Source of the DNA: Nocardioides sp. CER19
GTDB lineage: Bacteria; Actinomycetota; Actinomycetes; Propionibacteriales; Nocardioidaceae
DNA: 64,000 nt
Assembly (NCBI RefSeq): GCF_029846275.1
Contig: NZ_JARVWS010000002.1
Location: 124,001-188,000 of the forward strand
Direction of reading: 5' to 3'
In this document: piece by piece, positions 45,352-54,550 of the stretch
How positions within the stretch are numbered: position 1 is the first letter of the stretch
How the letters are laid out: every line of letters begins with the position of its first letter
Made by a program: the position numbers and the translations under genes
Notes under the pieces: generated by a model
Told to the model about the DNA's origin: nothing
Seen by the model: only the letters and a program-made list of their open reading frames with translations
Database searches by the model: none

Positions 45352-45792
45352 TCACGTGGCGGACCGCACGAGCCGCTCGTCGGGGATGACGGCGACCCCG
45401 AGGATCTCGACCATGGCCTCCGTCTGCCAGAGCCCGGTCGTGCCGATGCCGGCCATCGCCGGGTAGACGGGACCAGCCAGCTCGCGCCACACCTGACCGA
45501 TCTCCCGCCCGTGTGCCTGGTAGTCCGGGATGTCCGTCAGGTAGATCGTGATCGAGACGAGATCCTCTGGCACGCCGCCCGCCGCTCGCAGGGTCGTGAG
45601 GACGTTGGAGAACGCCTGCCGGAACTGCTCGACGATCCCGCCCTCGACGATCTGCATGTCGGCGTCGAGTGCTGTCTGGCCGCCGAGGTAGAGCGTGTTC
45701 CCGCTGAGGGTGCCGTGCGAGTAGCCGCTGGGGGCGGCCAGGTCCGCGGGGTTGACCGCGATCGGCGTGAGGTCCGAGGTCTTCGAAGTCAT
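45352..45792 (-). CDS. RidA family protein (enamine/imine deaminase type)
   Basis: 146 aa from ATG 45792; upstream in-frame codons lack support. The family features are GYSHGTLSGNTLYLGGQTALD, FRQAFSNVLTTLRAAGG, and VSITIYLTDIPDYQ, then YPAMAGIGTTGLWQTEAMVEILGVAV. RidA-type proteins hydrolyse reactive enamines/imines, and paralogues in catabolic clusters act on amino-substituted ring-cleavage products. The Arg-containing C-terminal signature of canonical RidA (..R..IE) is altered here to QTEAMVEI, so it is probably a pathway paralogue. Divergent from the FAH gene. Confidence 0.88.
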   Translation of the reverse strand: MTSKTSDLTPIAVNPADLAAPSGYSHGTLSGNTLYLGGQTALDADMQIVEGGIVEQFRQAFSNVLTTLRAAGGVPEDLVSITIYLTDIPDYQAHGREIGQVWRELAGPVYPAMAGIGTTGLWQTEAMVEILGVAVIPDERLVRSAT

Positions 45793-45812
45793 GCCGTCAC
45801 CGTAGCCATCTA

Positions 45813-45848
45813 TTGACATACAAGCAACGTTCGTGCGAAAACTGACAT
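45813..45848. promoter_or_regulatory. Motif shared with the AraC/flavin reductase promoter
   Basis: TGACAT (45814-45819), ACGTTCGT (45827-45834) and TGACAT (45843-45848) lie in the 56-base divergent region between ridA-like and FAH genes. The second TGACAT directly abuts the FAH ATG. The same ACGTTCGT and TGACAT pair occurs at 55115-55138. This implies a common regulator site. FAH has no visible Shine-Dalgarno, so leaderless translation is possible. Confidence 0.55.
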
Positions 45849-46652
45849 ATGCGATTGGCAACGGTGGCAACGCCGGCGGGCTCGACCGCGGCGGTGTGGC
45901 AGAACGACGCGTGGCGGGCGCTGCCTGCTCCCGATCTCTCGAGCCTCTTGGCCTCCGGCGCCGACTGGGGGGTGGGCGACGCGCTCCCTGACGCCGTGCC
46001 GGTCCTCCCCCTGCCCAGGCCGGGGAAGGTGATCTGTTGCGGCCTCAACTACGGCGACCACATCGCCGAGACGGGCCGCGAGACGCCGACCCACCCGACG
46101 CTCTTCGCCAAGTACGCCGACACCCTCATCGGCCCGCACGATGACATCGTGCTTCCGGCCGGCCTCGAGGTCGACTGGGAGGCCGAGCTCGCGGTCGTGG
46201 TCGGCGCGACCCTGCGGAACGCGACGGCGGCCGAGGCGGAGCAGGCGATCGCCGGCTACACGGTCGCCAACGACATCTCGGTCCGAGACTGGCAGCGCCG
46301 CACCCTGCAGTGGTTCCAGGGGAAGGCTTGGGACGCCACGACCCCGATCGGTCCGGTGCTCGTCACGCCGGATGACCTCGACCCGACCGCGGGCGTCGAG
46401 GTGGTCTGCCGCGTCAACGGCGTCGAGCGGCAGCGCGGCGACACGAAGACGCTGGTCTTCGACAGCGCGGCCCTCCTGGCCTACATCTCCACCTTCACCG
46501 TGCTCCGTCCCGGCGATGTGGTGCTGACCGGCACCCCGGGCGGGGTCGGCATGGGCATGACCCCGCCGACGTACCTCCGCGACGGCGACGTCGTCGAGAC
46601 CGAGATCGCATCCATCGGCACGCTCACCAACACAGTGCGCTTCACCCACTGA
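45849..46652 (+). CDS. Fumarylacetoacetate hydrolase family protein
   Basis: 267 aa from ATG 45849. FAH fold signatures are present: KVICCGLNYGDHIAETG, the metal-binding DWEAELAVVVG, GYTVANDISVRDWQ, and VVLTGTPGGVGMG. It is the soluble hydrolase/isomerase of aromatic lower pathways (fumarylpyruvate or maleylpyruvate-type, or oxaloacetate decarboxylase-like). In this operon it probably cleaves the ring-fission product. It heads a tightly packed run of seven genes. Confidence 0.9.
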   Translation: MRLATVATPAGSTAAVWQNDAWRALPAPDLSSLLASGADWGVGDALPDAVPVLPLPRPGKVICCGLNYGDHIAETGRETPTHPTLFAKYADTLIGPHDDIVLPAGLEVDWEAELAVVVGATLRNATAAEAEQAIAGYTVANDISVRDWQRRTLQWFQGKAWDATTPIGPVLVTPDDLDPTAGVEVVCRVNGVERQRGDTKTLVFDSAALLAYISTFTVLRPGDVVLTGTPGGVGMGMTPPTYLRDGDVVETEIASIGTLTNTVRFTH

Positions 46653-46669
46653 CCAGACAGGACTCCCTC

Positions 46670-47155
46670 ATGAACTCCGACTTCGGCAACTACGTCCTCG
46701 AGGGCGACGCCTCGATGTACGCCAACGAGAGCGGCCTTGTCGTACCGGTCGTCACGCGAGCGGGCCACGAGCCGGACCTCACCGGCCAGTCCGAGGGCGC
46801 GACCCGCATCAGCGGTGTGAGCATCCAACACACGCCCGCCACCAAGCTCTGGTTCGGCAAGGTGCACAACCTGGCCGGTTACCGGTCCGTGCCCCACCAC
46901 CACGGTGAGGCGGAGACCGGCGGCTACGTGCTCTCCGGCCGTGCCCGGATCTACTTCGGCGAGAGGTTCGAGGACTACATCGACATGTCCGAGGGCGACT
47001 GGGTGTTCGTGCCGCCGTTCATGCCGCACGTCGAGTGCAACCTCGACCGCAACAACCCGCTCACGTGGATGACCACGCGCACGCCGGAGAACATCGTGGT
47101 GAACCTGGCCCAGGTCGACGACGCCGACCTGAAGGACTGGGTGAACCGCCCGTGA
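46670..47155 (+). CDS. Cupin-domain protein
   Basis: 161 aa. The single cupin barrel has SVPHHHGEAETGGYVLSGRARIYFG (His3 motif 1, about residue 75) and WVFVPPFMPHVECN (motif 2). Both motifs carry metal ligands (His, His, Glu, and His). Small cupins of this kind act as dioxygenases or isomerases in aromatic pathways, so it is a candidate ring-cleavage or decarboxylation step. It is 17 bases after the FAH gene and overlaps the TesB gene by four bases (GTGA). Confidence 0.8.
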   Translation: MNSDFGNYVLEGDASMYANESGLVVPVVTRAGHEPDLTGQSEGATRISGVSIQHTPATKLWFGKVHNLAGYRSVPHHHGEAETGGYVLSGRARIYFGERFEDYIDMSEGDWVFVPPFMPHVECNLDRNNPLTWMTTRTPENIVVNLAQVDDADLKDWVNRP

Positions 47156-48060
47156 CCATTTCGAACGCGACCAGCGCCGTCTTCACCGACGCCGTCACCC
47201 TCAAGCCGTGCGAGCCCGAGGTCTTGGACGTCGCCTTCAGCGCCACGACGCAGCCCTGCCCCTGGCCCAAGGCGTACGGCGGCGACATGGTCGCCCAGGC
47301 GCTCGTGGCGGCCATGCGAACGGTGGAGGACAAGTCGGTCCACTCGATGCACTCCTACTTCATGCGCCCGGTCGACATCGGTGCCGAGGTCCGCTACGAG
47401 GTCGAGGTCCTGCGTGACGGCCGCGGCTACGCCACGCGCCAGGTGCGGGCGTACCAGAGCGGCAAGCCCGTCTACGTCTGCCTGGCCAGCTTCGCTGCCG
47501 GCGAGCCGAGCGGCAGCTTCCAGGTCGACATGCCGAAGGAGGTGCCGGGGCCCGAGACCGTGCCGACCTCGGCCGACTACCTGGCAGGCCGCTCCGGCGG
47601 GACCATGACCGAGACGTCCAAGGCGTACTGGTCGGGCGGTCGCAGCTTCGACATGCGACACGTCCCCGGCCCGGTCTACCTCACGGTCGAGGGCGGCAGG
47701 GCGCCGCGGCAGTGCGTGTGGGTCCGCCCGTTCGACGCGCTTCGCGAGGTCGACGGCCTGAGCCCCGAGCAGCGCGACGTCGCCGCGCTCGCCTACGTCT
47801 GCGACTACACGATCCTCGAGCCGGCCCTGCGTTCCCTCGGCCTCGCGTGGGCCGACGAGGGGCTGGTCACGGCGAGCCTCGACCATGCGATGTGGTTCCA
47901 CCGTCCGGTGCGCATGGACGACTGGCTGCTCTACGCGCAGGACGCGATCTCGGTCGCGGACGGCCGGGGCACCGCGGTCGGCCGGTTCTTCACGACCGCC
48001 GGTGTCCTGGTCGCCACGGTCGTCCAGGAGGGAATGCTCCGGGCGGGGGTGACCCTGTGA
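47152..48060 (+). CDS. Acyl-CoA thioesterase II (TesB family)
   Basis: 302 aa from GTG 47152, overlapping the cupin stop. The double hotdog fold shows PKAYGGDMVAQALVAAMRTV (N-terminal catalytic helix) and HSMHSYFMRPVD, then GLVTASLDHAMWFHRPVRMDDWLLY with the catalytic Asp/Gln/Thr region and GRGTAVGRFFTTAGVLVATVVQEG. It hydrolyses acyl-CoA to free acid; here the substrate may be an aromatic acyl-CoA from the monooxygenase step. Confidence 0.92.
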   Translation: MTISNATSAVFTDAVTLKPCEPEVLDVAFSATTQPCPWPKAYGGDMVAQALVAAMRTVEDKSVHSMHSYFMRPVDIGAEVRYEVEVLRDGRGYATRQVRAYQSGKPVYVCLASFAAGEPSGSFQVDMPKEVPGPETVPTSADYLAGRSGGTMTETSKAYWSGGRSFDMRHVPGPVYLTVEGGRAPRQCVWVRPFDALREVDGLSPEQRDVAALAYVCDYTILEPALRSLGLAWADEGLVTASLDHAMWFHRPVRMDDWLLYAQDAISVADGRGTAVGRFFTTAGVLVATVVQEGMLRAGVTL

Positions 48061-49700
48061 GCACTCTCAGCCCGACCGGATACCGCGACACCTTCGCCCG
48101 CGACCACCTCCCGCCGGCCGAGCAGTGGCCGACGCTGGAGTTCACCACCCCGGCGCTGAGCTATCCCGAGCGGCTGAACGCGGCGGTCGAGATCATCGAC
48201 CGCCCGACCGCCCAGCACGGACCCGACCAGCCGGCCCTGATGACCCCGGACGGGGCGGTCTGGACGTACGGCGAGCTGCTGGCGCGCGCGAACCAGATCG
48301 CCCACGTCCTCGTCGAGGACCTCGGTCTGGTCAGCGGGAATCGTGTCGTCCTGCGCTCGCCCAACAATCCGTGGACCGTGGCCGCCTGGCTCGGGGTGCT
48401 GAAGGCGGGCGGCATCGTGGTCACGACGATGGCGGCGCTCCGGGCCACCGAGCTCAGCCCGATCGTCGAGAAGACCCGTCCGGCGATCGCGCTGGTCGAC
48501 CACCGCTTCGTCGAGGACGTGCTCGCGGTGCAGGCCACCGGGGCGCCGGAGCTGACGGTGGTGGCGTACGGCGGCGACGGGGCCGACGACCTGTCCCGGC
48601 GTGCCGAGGGCAAGCCGACCGAGTTCGCGCCCGTCGACACCGCGGCGGACGACGTCGCCCTGTTCGGGCCGACGTCGGGCAGCACCGGGGTCCCGAAGGT
48701 CACCACCCACTTCCACCGCGACCTGCTCTCCATCGACAACACCTTCGGACGCGAGATCCTGACCCTGACCCCGACCGACGTCGTCGCGTGCACGGCGCCG
48801 TTCGCCTTCACCTTCGGGCTCGGGATGCTGGTCGTCTTCACGCTCCGGGCCGGAGCCTGCGCGTTCCTCACCGAGACGGCGACGCCCGCCGAGCTCGCCG
48901 ACCTGGTCGCCGAGCGCGGTGTGACGGTGCTGGCGACGGCGCCGACGGCCTACAAGCAGATCCTCAAGGCCGGGAAGGTCGCCCAGCTGGCCAAGGTGCG
49001 CACCGCGGTGAGCGCCGGCGAGCACATGCCGCAGACCACGTGGGAGGAGCTGCGCGACACCATCGGGCTGACGGTGGTCGACGGCATCGGAGCGACCGAG
49101 ATGCTGCACATCTTCATCTCCGCGGCCGGCGCCGACATCCGACCGGGGACGACCGGCCGCCCGGTCCCCGGCTATCGGGCGACCATCCTCGACGCCGACG
49201 GTCAGGAGGTCGGTCCCGGGGTCGAGGGACGGCTGGCGGTGATCGGCCCCGTCGGCTGTCGCTACCTCGACGATGCACGCCAGCTCGGCTACGTCGTCAA
49301 CGGCTGGAACGTCACCGGTGACACGTTCGTGAAGGACGAGGACGGCTACTTCTCGTACCGCGCCCGCACGGACAACATGATCGTCTCCTCCGGCTACAAC
49401 ATCGGCGGACCGGAGGTCGAGGCCGTCCTCGACCTGCATCCGGACGTGGTGGAGACGGCCGTCGTCGCCGAGCCCGACCCCGATCGCGGCTCCATCGTCT
49501 GCGCCTTCGTGGTGCTGCGCGACGGGGTCGCAGCGGATGCGACCACGGTCAAGGAGCTGCAGGACTTCGTCAAGGCGCGGCTGGCGCCCTACAAGTACCC
49601 CCGCGACGTCCGGTTCACCTCGTCGCTGCCGCGCAACACCAGTGGGAAGCTGCAGCACTTCAAGCTGCGCCAGATCATCGAGGCGGAGGCCCGAGCATGA
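48057..49700 (+). CDS. Aryl-CoA ligase, 2-aminobenzoate-CoA ligase type
   Basis: 547 aa from GTG 48057 (overlap with TesB stop). It belongs to the ANL superfamily: the AMP-binding P-loop FGPTSGSTGVPKVTTH (about residue 201), YRARTDNMIVSSGYNIGGPEVE with the A8 region, and the C-terminal catalytic Lys in LPRNTSGKLQHFKLR. Sequence features such as MTPDGAVWTYGEL and GIGATEMLHIF match benzoate/2-aminobenzoate-CoA ligases. It activates an aromatic acid (anthranilate or salicylate are the candidates) with ATP and CoA for the next enzyme. Confidence 0.88.
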   Translation: MSTLSPTGYRDTFARDHLPPAEQWPTLEFTTPALSYPERLNAAVEIIDRPTAQHGPDQPALMTPDGAVWTYGELLARANQIAHVLVEDLGLVSGNRVVLRSPNNPWTVAAWLGVLKAGGIVVTTMAALRATELSPIVEKTRPAIALVDHRFVEDVLAVQATGAPELTVVAYGGDGADDLSRRAEGKPTEFAPVDTAADDVALFGPTSGSTGVPKVTTHFHRDLLSIDNTFGREILTLTPTDVVACTAPFAFTFGLGMLVVFTLRAGACAFLTETATPAELADLVAERGVTVLATAPTAYKQILKAGKVAQLAKVRTAVSAGEHMPQTTWEELRDTIGLTVVDGIGATEMLHIFISAAGADIRPGTTGRPVPGYRATILDADGQEVGPGVEGRLAVIGPVGCRYLDDARQLGYVVNGWNVTGDTFVKDEDGYFSYRARTDNMIVSSGYNIGGPEVEAVLDLHPDVVETAVVAEPDPDRGSIVCAFVVLRDGVAADATTVKELQDFVKARLAPYKYPRDVRFTSSLPRNTSGKLQHFKLRQIIEAEARA

Positions 49701-52072
49701 GGATCGCGATCGTCGGCGGAGGCCCGGGTGGGCTCTACTTCGCCGCCCTGATGAAGTCACTCGACCCGGCCCACGAGGTCACGGTCTGGGAGCGCAACGC
49801 CCCCGACGACACGTTCGGGTTCGGCGTCGTGTTCTCGGATGAGACCCTGGGCAGCATCGAGGGCGCCGACCAGGTCGTCCACCAGCGGATGGAGCAGCGC
49901 TTCGCGCGCTGGACCGACATCGACGTCACCTTCAACGGCCATCCGTTCACAGTCGGTGGCCAGGGCTTCGCGGCGATGAGCCGCAAGGAGCTGCTCCAGA
50001 TCCTGCAGGAGCGCGTCGCGGAGCTCGGCGTCACGGTGCACTACCGCACGGAGGCGCCCGACCCCGACGAGCTGCGGGCGTCGTACGACCTCGTGCTGGC
50101 CTCGGACGGTCTCAACTCCTCGGTCCGCACGAAGTACGCCGACGTGTTCAGGCCGAGCCTCGATCGGCGTCACAACAAGTACATCTGGTTCGGGACCGAC
50201 CTGGTCTTCGAGGCGTTCCAGTTCTTCGTCAAGCAGACGGAGTGGGGCACCATGCAGATCCACGGGTACCCGTACTCCGACCAAGGCTCCACCTTCATCG
50301 TCGAGATGCACGAGGACGTCTGGCGCCGCGCCGGCTTCGACTCGACGGAGGCCGAGAGCTTCCCGCCCGGTGTCTCCGACATGTACGCCGTCGAGCGGAT
50401 CAAGGAGATCTTCGCCGAGGAGCTGCAGGGCCACGAGATCCTCACCAACAACTCCAAGTGGCTCAGCTTCCACACGGTCCGCAACGAGAGCTGGTACGAC
50501 GGCAACGTGGTGCTCCTGGGCGACGCCGCCCACACCGCGCACTTCTCGATCGGGTCCGGGACCAAGCTCGCGATGGAGGACGCGCTCGCTCTTGCCGCGT
50601 GCCTGCACGAGCACCCCACGACCGAGGCGGCGCTCGAGGCCTACCAGGCGGAGCGCAAGCCCGTCGTCGAGTCGACCCAGCGCGCGGCCCAGGCATCGCT
50701 GGAGTGGTTCGAGAACATCGGCATGTACGCCGAGCAGGACCCGGCTCAGTTCGTCTTCAACCTGCTCACCCGGTCGCGCCGGATCACCTTCGAGAACCTC
50801 AAGGAGCGCGACCCCGACTTCGCGGCGCGCATGGAAGCGGAGTTCGCCCGCCACCAGGGCGCCGCCGATGTTGCCCCGGCGATGTTCCAGCCCGTTCGGA
50901 TCGGTGAGCTGGAGCTGAAGAACCGCATCATGCTCTCCCCGATGGACATGTACTCCGCCACCGACGGGATGCCGGACGAGTTCCACCTGGTCCACCTCGG
51001 CTCCAAGGCGCTCGGCGGCGCCGGGCTGGTGATGACCGAGATGACGTGCGTCTCGCCGGAGGGCCGGATCACGCCTGGCTGCCCCGGCCTGTGGAGCAGC
51101 CAACAGGCCGACGCGTGGCGCAGGGTGACGACGTTCGTCCACGAGCACTCCACCGCCAAGATGGGGATCCAGCTGGGCCACTCCGGCCGCAAGGGCTCGA
51201 CGAAGCTCATGTGGGAGGGCATGGACCAGCCGCTCGAGGAGGGCAACTGGGAGGTCGTCGGCCCGTCGGCCCTTCCCTACGGCGCCGACTGTCACCTGCC
51301 CCGCGCGGCGACACGCGCCGACATGGACACGGTGGTCGCCGACTTCGTCGCCGCCGCCGAGCGCGCGGTCGACGCGGGGTTCGACCTCATCGAGGTCCAC
51401 GCCGCCCACGGGTACCTGCTCAGCTCCTTCCTGTCGCCGGTCGCCAACCACCGCACGGACGAGTACGGCGGCTCGCTGGAGAACAGGCTCCGCTTCCCGC
51501 TGGAGGTGTTCGCGGCGGTCCGCGCCACGGTCCCCGCCCGCATCCCCGTCACCGTACGCATCTCCGCCACCGATTGGATGCCTGACGGCAACACCGAGGA
51601 GGACGCCGTCGAGATCGCACGTGCTTTCGTCGCCGCCGGCGCGGCCGCGATCGACGTCTCCTCCGGGCAGGTGAGCAAGGAGGAGAAGCCGGCGTTCGGC
51701 CGCTCCTACCAGACGCCCTTCGCGGACAAGATCCGACACCGGGTCGCCGCGCCGGCGGACGTCAAGGTGATCGCCGTCGGCGCCATCTCGTCGTACGACG
51801 ACGTGAACTCCATCCTGCTCGCGGGACGCGCGGACATCTGCGCCCTCGGCCGGACCCACCTCTACGACCCGAGCTGGACGCTGCACGCGGCCGCCGAGCA
51901 GGACTACCGCGGCGCAGGGGCCGACTGGCCCGTCCAGTGGGCCGCAGGCCGGCGCAAGCCACCGACGTCGCGCACCGACAAGGTCCCGCCCCGCCTGCAG
52001 CTGCTGCGTGAGGGCGCCGCAGAGGTCGTCCACGTGCGATGGACCCCTCGCCGGGCTTCGACCGGTGTCTGA
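49697..52072 (+). CDS. Fused 2-aminobenzoyl-CoA/salicylyl-CoA monooxygenase-reductase
   Basis: 791 aa from ATG 49697. The N-terminal half (about 1-390) is a class A FAD monooxygenase with IAIVGGGPGGLYFAAL and the second FAD motif VVLLGDAAHTAHFSIGSG. The C-terminal half (about 396-770) is an old-yellow-enzyme-type FMN domain: FQPVRIGELELKNRIMLSPM, QLGHSGRKGS and HAAHGYLLSSFLSPVANHRTDEYGG. This fusion is that of 2-aminobenzoyl-CoA monooxygenase/reductase (and salicylyl-CoA 5-hydroxylase annotations). It hydroxylates and then reduces the CoA-bound ring. It follows the ligase directly (ATGA overlap), which fits product channeling. Confidence 0.93.
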   Translation: MRIAIVGGGPGGLYFAALMKSLDPAHEVTVWERNAPDDTFGFGVVFSDETLGSIEGADQVVHQRMEQRFARWTDIDVTFNGHPFTVGGQGFAAMSRKELLQILQERVAELGVTVHYRTEAPDPDELRASYDLVLASDGLNSSVRTKYADVFRPSLDRRHNKYIWFGTDLVFEAFQFFVKQTEWGTMQIHGYPYSDQGSTFIVEMHEDVWRRAGFDSTEAESFPPGVSDMYAVERIKEIFAEELQGHEILTNNSKWLSFHTVRNESWYDGNVVLLGDAAHTAHFSIGSGTKLAMEDALALAACLHEHPTTEAALEAYQAERKPVVESTQRAAQASLEWFENIGMYAEQDPAQFVFNLLTRSRRITFENLKERDPDFAARMEAEFARHQGAADVAPAMFQPVRIGELELKNRIMLSPMDMYSATDGMPDEFHLVHLGSKALGGAGLVMTEMTCVSPEGRITPGCPGLWSSQQADAWRRVTTFVHEHSTAKMGIQLGHSGRKGSTKLMWEGMDQPLEEGNWEVVGPSALPYGADCHLPRAATRADMDTVVADFVAAAERAVDAGFDLIEVHAAHGYLLSSFLSPVANHRTDEYGGSLENRLRFPLEVFAAVRATVPARIPVTVRISATDWMPDGNTEEDAVEIARAFVAAGAAAIDVSSGQVSKEEKPAFGRSYQTPFADKIRHRVAAPADVKVIAVGAISSYDDVNSILLAGRADICALGRTHLYDPSWTLHAAAEQDYRGAGADWPVQWAAGRRKPPTSRTDKVPPRLQLLREGAAEVVHVRWTPRRASTGV

Positions 52073-52084
52073 GAGCCTGTCGGC

Positions 52085-52525
52085 GTGAGCGAGGGACAGC
52101 CGACCGGTGTCTTCCACACCCGCGTGGAGTGGATCGACACCGATGCTTCGGGGATCTACCACAACAGCACGGTGACGCGGTTCGTCGAGGCCGCCGAGGC
52201 CACGCTGTTCCGCTCACGAGGCATCGAGGGGTACTTCCCGAGCGCGCCGCGGGTCCGCTACGAGGCGGACTTCCTGGCTCCTCTGGTGTTCGGCCAGGAC
52301 GTCACGGCCATCGTGTGGCTGGCGCGGCTCGGGACCTCGTCGATGACCTGGGAGTTCGAGGTGTGGGGCGAGGCATTCGAGGGCAGGGCACGGGTCCTCG
52401 CTGCCCGCGGCAGCTATGTGACCGTCCACCTGGGGTCGGGACCGGCGGCGTTCGGCGAGGCGCGGTCATCGCGGCCGTGGCCTGCCGAGTGGGTCGCCTC
52501 TCTCGCGGCTGGATGCGGCTCGTGA
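52085..52525 (+). CDS. 4-hydroxybenzoyl-CoA thioesterase family (hotdog) protein
   Basis: 146 aa from GTG 52085, 12 bases after the monooxygenase. A single hotdog domain with the 4HBT/YbgC motif VEWIDTDASGIYHNSTVTRFVEAAEATLFRS, whose Asp is the usual catalytic residue. It provides a second thioesterase in the operon, which suggests either two aromatic CoA substrates or a rescue function for CoA release. Overlaps the PaaX-like gene by four bases. Confidence 0.9.
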   Translation: MSEGQPTGVFHTRVEWIDTDASGIYHNSTVTRFVEAAEATLFRSRGIEGYFPSAPRVRYEADFLAPLVFGQDVTAIVWLARLGTSSMTWEFEVWGEAFEGRARVLAARGSYVTVHLGSGPAAFGEARSSRPWPAEWVASLAAGCGS

Positions 52526-53349
52526 GCGAGAGCTCCGGGCCGCGGGGTCCTCAGTCCCGGACGACCCTGGTCACGTTCCTCGGCGCTGTCGTCCGCCCGC
52601 TCGGCGGCTGGGTGCCGATCGCGGCGGCGGTCGACCTGCTGGCGGAGCTCGGCGTGGACGCCCCGAGCGTGCGGACGGCGGTCTTCCGCCTCAAGAAGAA
52701 CGGCTGGCTCGAGTCCCAGACGCGTGGCGGCGCCCGTGGTTACGTCCTCACCGCCCAGGCGGACCGGACGCTGGCGGCCGGTGACGAGGTGATCTGGCAC
52801 GCCCGCAAGCCGGCCGAGCTCGACGACGGCTGGTGCATCGTCCACTTCGGCGTGCCCGAGTCGCTGCGTGCGCGGCGCCACCAGCTGCGGGCCCATCTGA
52901 CCAGCCTCGGGTTCGGCAACGTGGGCACCGCCCTGTGGATCGCGCCCGCCCGCATGCGCGCCGCCGCCGAGCGTGCCATCGAGGAGCTGGAGCTGTCGGC
53001 GTACGCCGCCATCTTCGTCGGCGACTACCACGGCCCGCAGGACCTGACCCAGGTGCTCTACGGTTCGTGGGACCTGGCCGCGATCGACCAGGGCTACCGC
53101 GACTTCACCGCCGCCTACCGCCCGCGGGTCGAGGAGGCTCGGCAGCTGCGGGACGGCGAGGCCTTCGCCGCGTACCTGGGCATGGTCGACAGCTGGCGCA
53201 AGCTCCCCTTCCGCGACCCCGGCCTGCCGCGGGAGGTCCTCGGCCCGGACTGGAGCGCGCCCCAGGCCACCGCGCTCTTCGAGGAGCTCGTCGACGCCCT
53301 CGAGAAGCCGGCGCTCGAGCACGCGAGGTCGTTCTGGCCGCAAGCCTGA
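52522..53349 (+). CDS. PaaX family transcriptional regulator
   Basis: 275 aa from GTG 52522. The N-terminal winged helix is TLVTFLGAVVRPLGGWVPIAAAVDLLAELGVDAPSVRTAVFRLKKNGWL, the PaaX signature. The middle and C-terminal domains follow the family (ARKPAELDDGWCIVHFGVP, GSWDLAAIDQGYRDFTAAY, SWRKLPFRDPGLPREVL). PaaX senses phenylacetyl-CoA in its prototype; here an aryl-CoA made by the operon's ligase is the likely effector. It is last in the operon, so it may regulate the cluster by feedback. Confidence 0.92.
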   Translation: MSESSGPRGPQSRTTLVTFLGAVVRPLGGWVPIAAAVDLLAELGVDAPSVRTAVFRLKKNGWLESQTRGGARGYVLTAQADRTLAAGDEVIWHARKPAELDDGWCIVHFGVPESLRARRHQLRAHLTSLGFGNVGTALWIAPARMRAAAERAIEELELSAYAAIFVGDYHGPQDLTQVLYGSWDLAAIDQGYRDFTAAYRPRVEEARQLRDGEAFAAYLGMVDSWRKLPFRDPGLPREVLGPDWSAPQATALFEELVDALEKPALEHARSFWPQA

Positions 53350-53357
53350 ACGACGAA

Positions 53358-53396
53358 GCGGTGGGCGGGCGCCGAAGCACCCGCCCACCGCATTTT
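53358..53396. terminator. Strong hairpin terminator between paaX-like and LLM genes
   Basis: GCGGTGGGCGGG (53358-53369) and CCCGCCCACCGC (53380-53391) form a perfect 12-bp stem with a 10-base loop, followed by ATTTT (53392-53396). It closes the plus-strand operon and may also serve the convergent minus-strand gene. Confidence 0.88.
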
Positions 53397-53417
53397 CCGC
53401 TGGTACGTCGACCGGGG

Positions 53418-54518
53418 TCAGACGGTCTCGGGGCGGAGCCCCTTCTTCGCCAGCCGGGGCATGACCTCCTGGGCGAAGTAGTCCAGCTCGCCGATGTAGT
53501 CCACGAACGCCAAGGTGATGCCTCCGAAGCCAGCCTTGGCGAACCGCTCGATCTCGTCGGCCACGTCGTCGGGAGTGCCGATGAGCGGGCACGTGCCGTG
53601 CCCCGCGGCGAACCGGCTGCGGAAGTTCTGCAGCAGGTCCTGGCTGAACGACTGGGCGTGCAAGCCCTGCAGGCGCATGAGGTTGTCGACCGCGTCCCAG
53701 TCGGCGTTCTCCTCGGCGTAGTAGTGGAGGAACTCGTCGGCCTCCTTCCGGGTCGGGCGGCACACGACGTGGGTGGGCGTGAGGACGCCGGCCCGGCGCC
53801 CGAGCTGGGCCGAGTTGGCCTGCAGCTCCTTGACGACCTCGGCACCGTCCTCGGGGCCGCCCACGATGGTGAAGACGAAGTCCGCGTTGCGGGCGGCGTA
53901 CGCCTTGCCCTGCGCGGACGAGCCGGCGTTGAGGATCGGCAGTCGGCGGTTGATCGGCTTGGGCACCGACTCGATGCCCTCGAGGTTCCAGAAGCGGCCG
54001 TTGATGTCGTAGCGCCCGTCCTCAGACCACAGCCTGTTGATGGCGTCGATCCACTCCTGCGCCATCTCGTAGCGCGAGTCGTGGTCCTGCGGCAGGTCCA
54101 CGCCCATGGCGACGTACTCCGGCTGGTTCCAGCCGGCGACGACGTTGACGCCGACCCGGCCCGGCGCCATCTGGTCGATGGTGGCGAGCTGCTTGGCGGT
54201 CACGGCCGGGTGGTTGAACGCGGTGTGGATCGTCGCGAAGACGTTGAGCCGCCGGGTGTTGGCGAGGATCGCGGTGGCCCACGGAATCGGCTCGAGCACC
54301 CCCTCGTGGAAGTTCGTCGAGCCGCCGTACCCGATCCAGCGGGCGATCGGCAGCATGAAGTCGATGCCCACCTCGTCCGCCAGCTTGGCGAGCGCGAGGT
54401 TGTCCTCCCACGACGCCGACCAGCGCTCCGGGATCTTGGTGACCGCGAGCCCGCCGGAGCAGTTCGAGGAGAAGAGGCCGAGGCGGAAGTGGTCCGCCTC
54501 GAGGATCGGGATGCTCAT
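53418..54518 (-). CDS. LLM class flavin-dependent monooxygenase (RutA-like)
   Basis: 366 aa from ATG 54518. The luciferase-like fold resembles RutA and related two-component monooxygenases: LGLFSSNCSGGLAV, GYGGSTNFHEGVLEPIPW, ATIDQMAPGRVGVNVVAGWNQPEYVAMG, and LNAGSSAQGKAYAARNADFVF. It needs reduced FMN from the flavin reductase encoded 32 bases upstream in the same transcript. It would oxidise a heteroaromatic or C-N/C-S substrate; RutA opens the uracil ring. In this cluster it may perform the first oxygenation of the substrate. Confidence 0.9.
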   Translation of the reverse strand: MSIPILEADHFRLGLFSSNCSGGLAVTKIPERWSASWEDNLALAKLADEVGIDFMLPIARWIGYGGSTNFHEGVLEPIPWATAILANTRRLNVFATIHTAFNHPAVTAKQLATIDQMAPGRVGVNVVAGWNQPEYVAMGVDLPQDHDSRYEMAQEWIDAINRLWSEDGRYDINGRFWNLEGIESVPKPINRRLPILNAGSSAQGKAYAARNADFVFTIVGGPEDGAEVVKELQANSAQLGRRAGVLTPTHVVCRPTRKEADEFLHYYAEENADWDAVDNLMRLQGLHAQSFSQDLLQNFRSRFAAGHGTCPLIGTPDDVADEIERFAKAGFGGITLAFVDYIGELDYFAQEVMPRLAKKGLRPETV

Positions 54519-54550
54519 GTCGGTGTTGTCTCCTTCAGATGGGTGTCGTG

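Noticed and set aside
49757..52162. 801-codon open frame on the minus strand
   Set aside because: Antisense to the well-supported fused monooxygenase-reductase; no recognisable domain and a composition typical of antisense frames.
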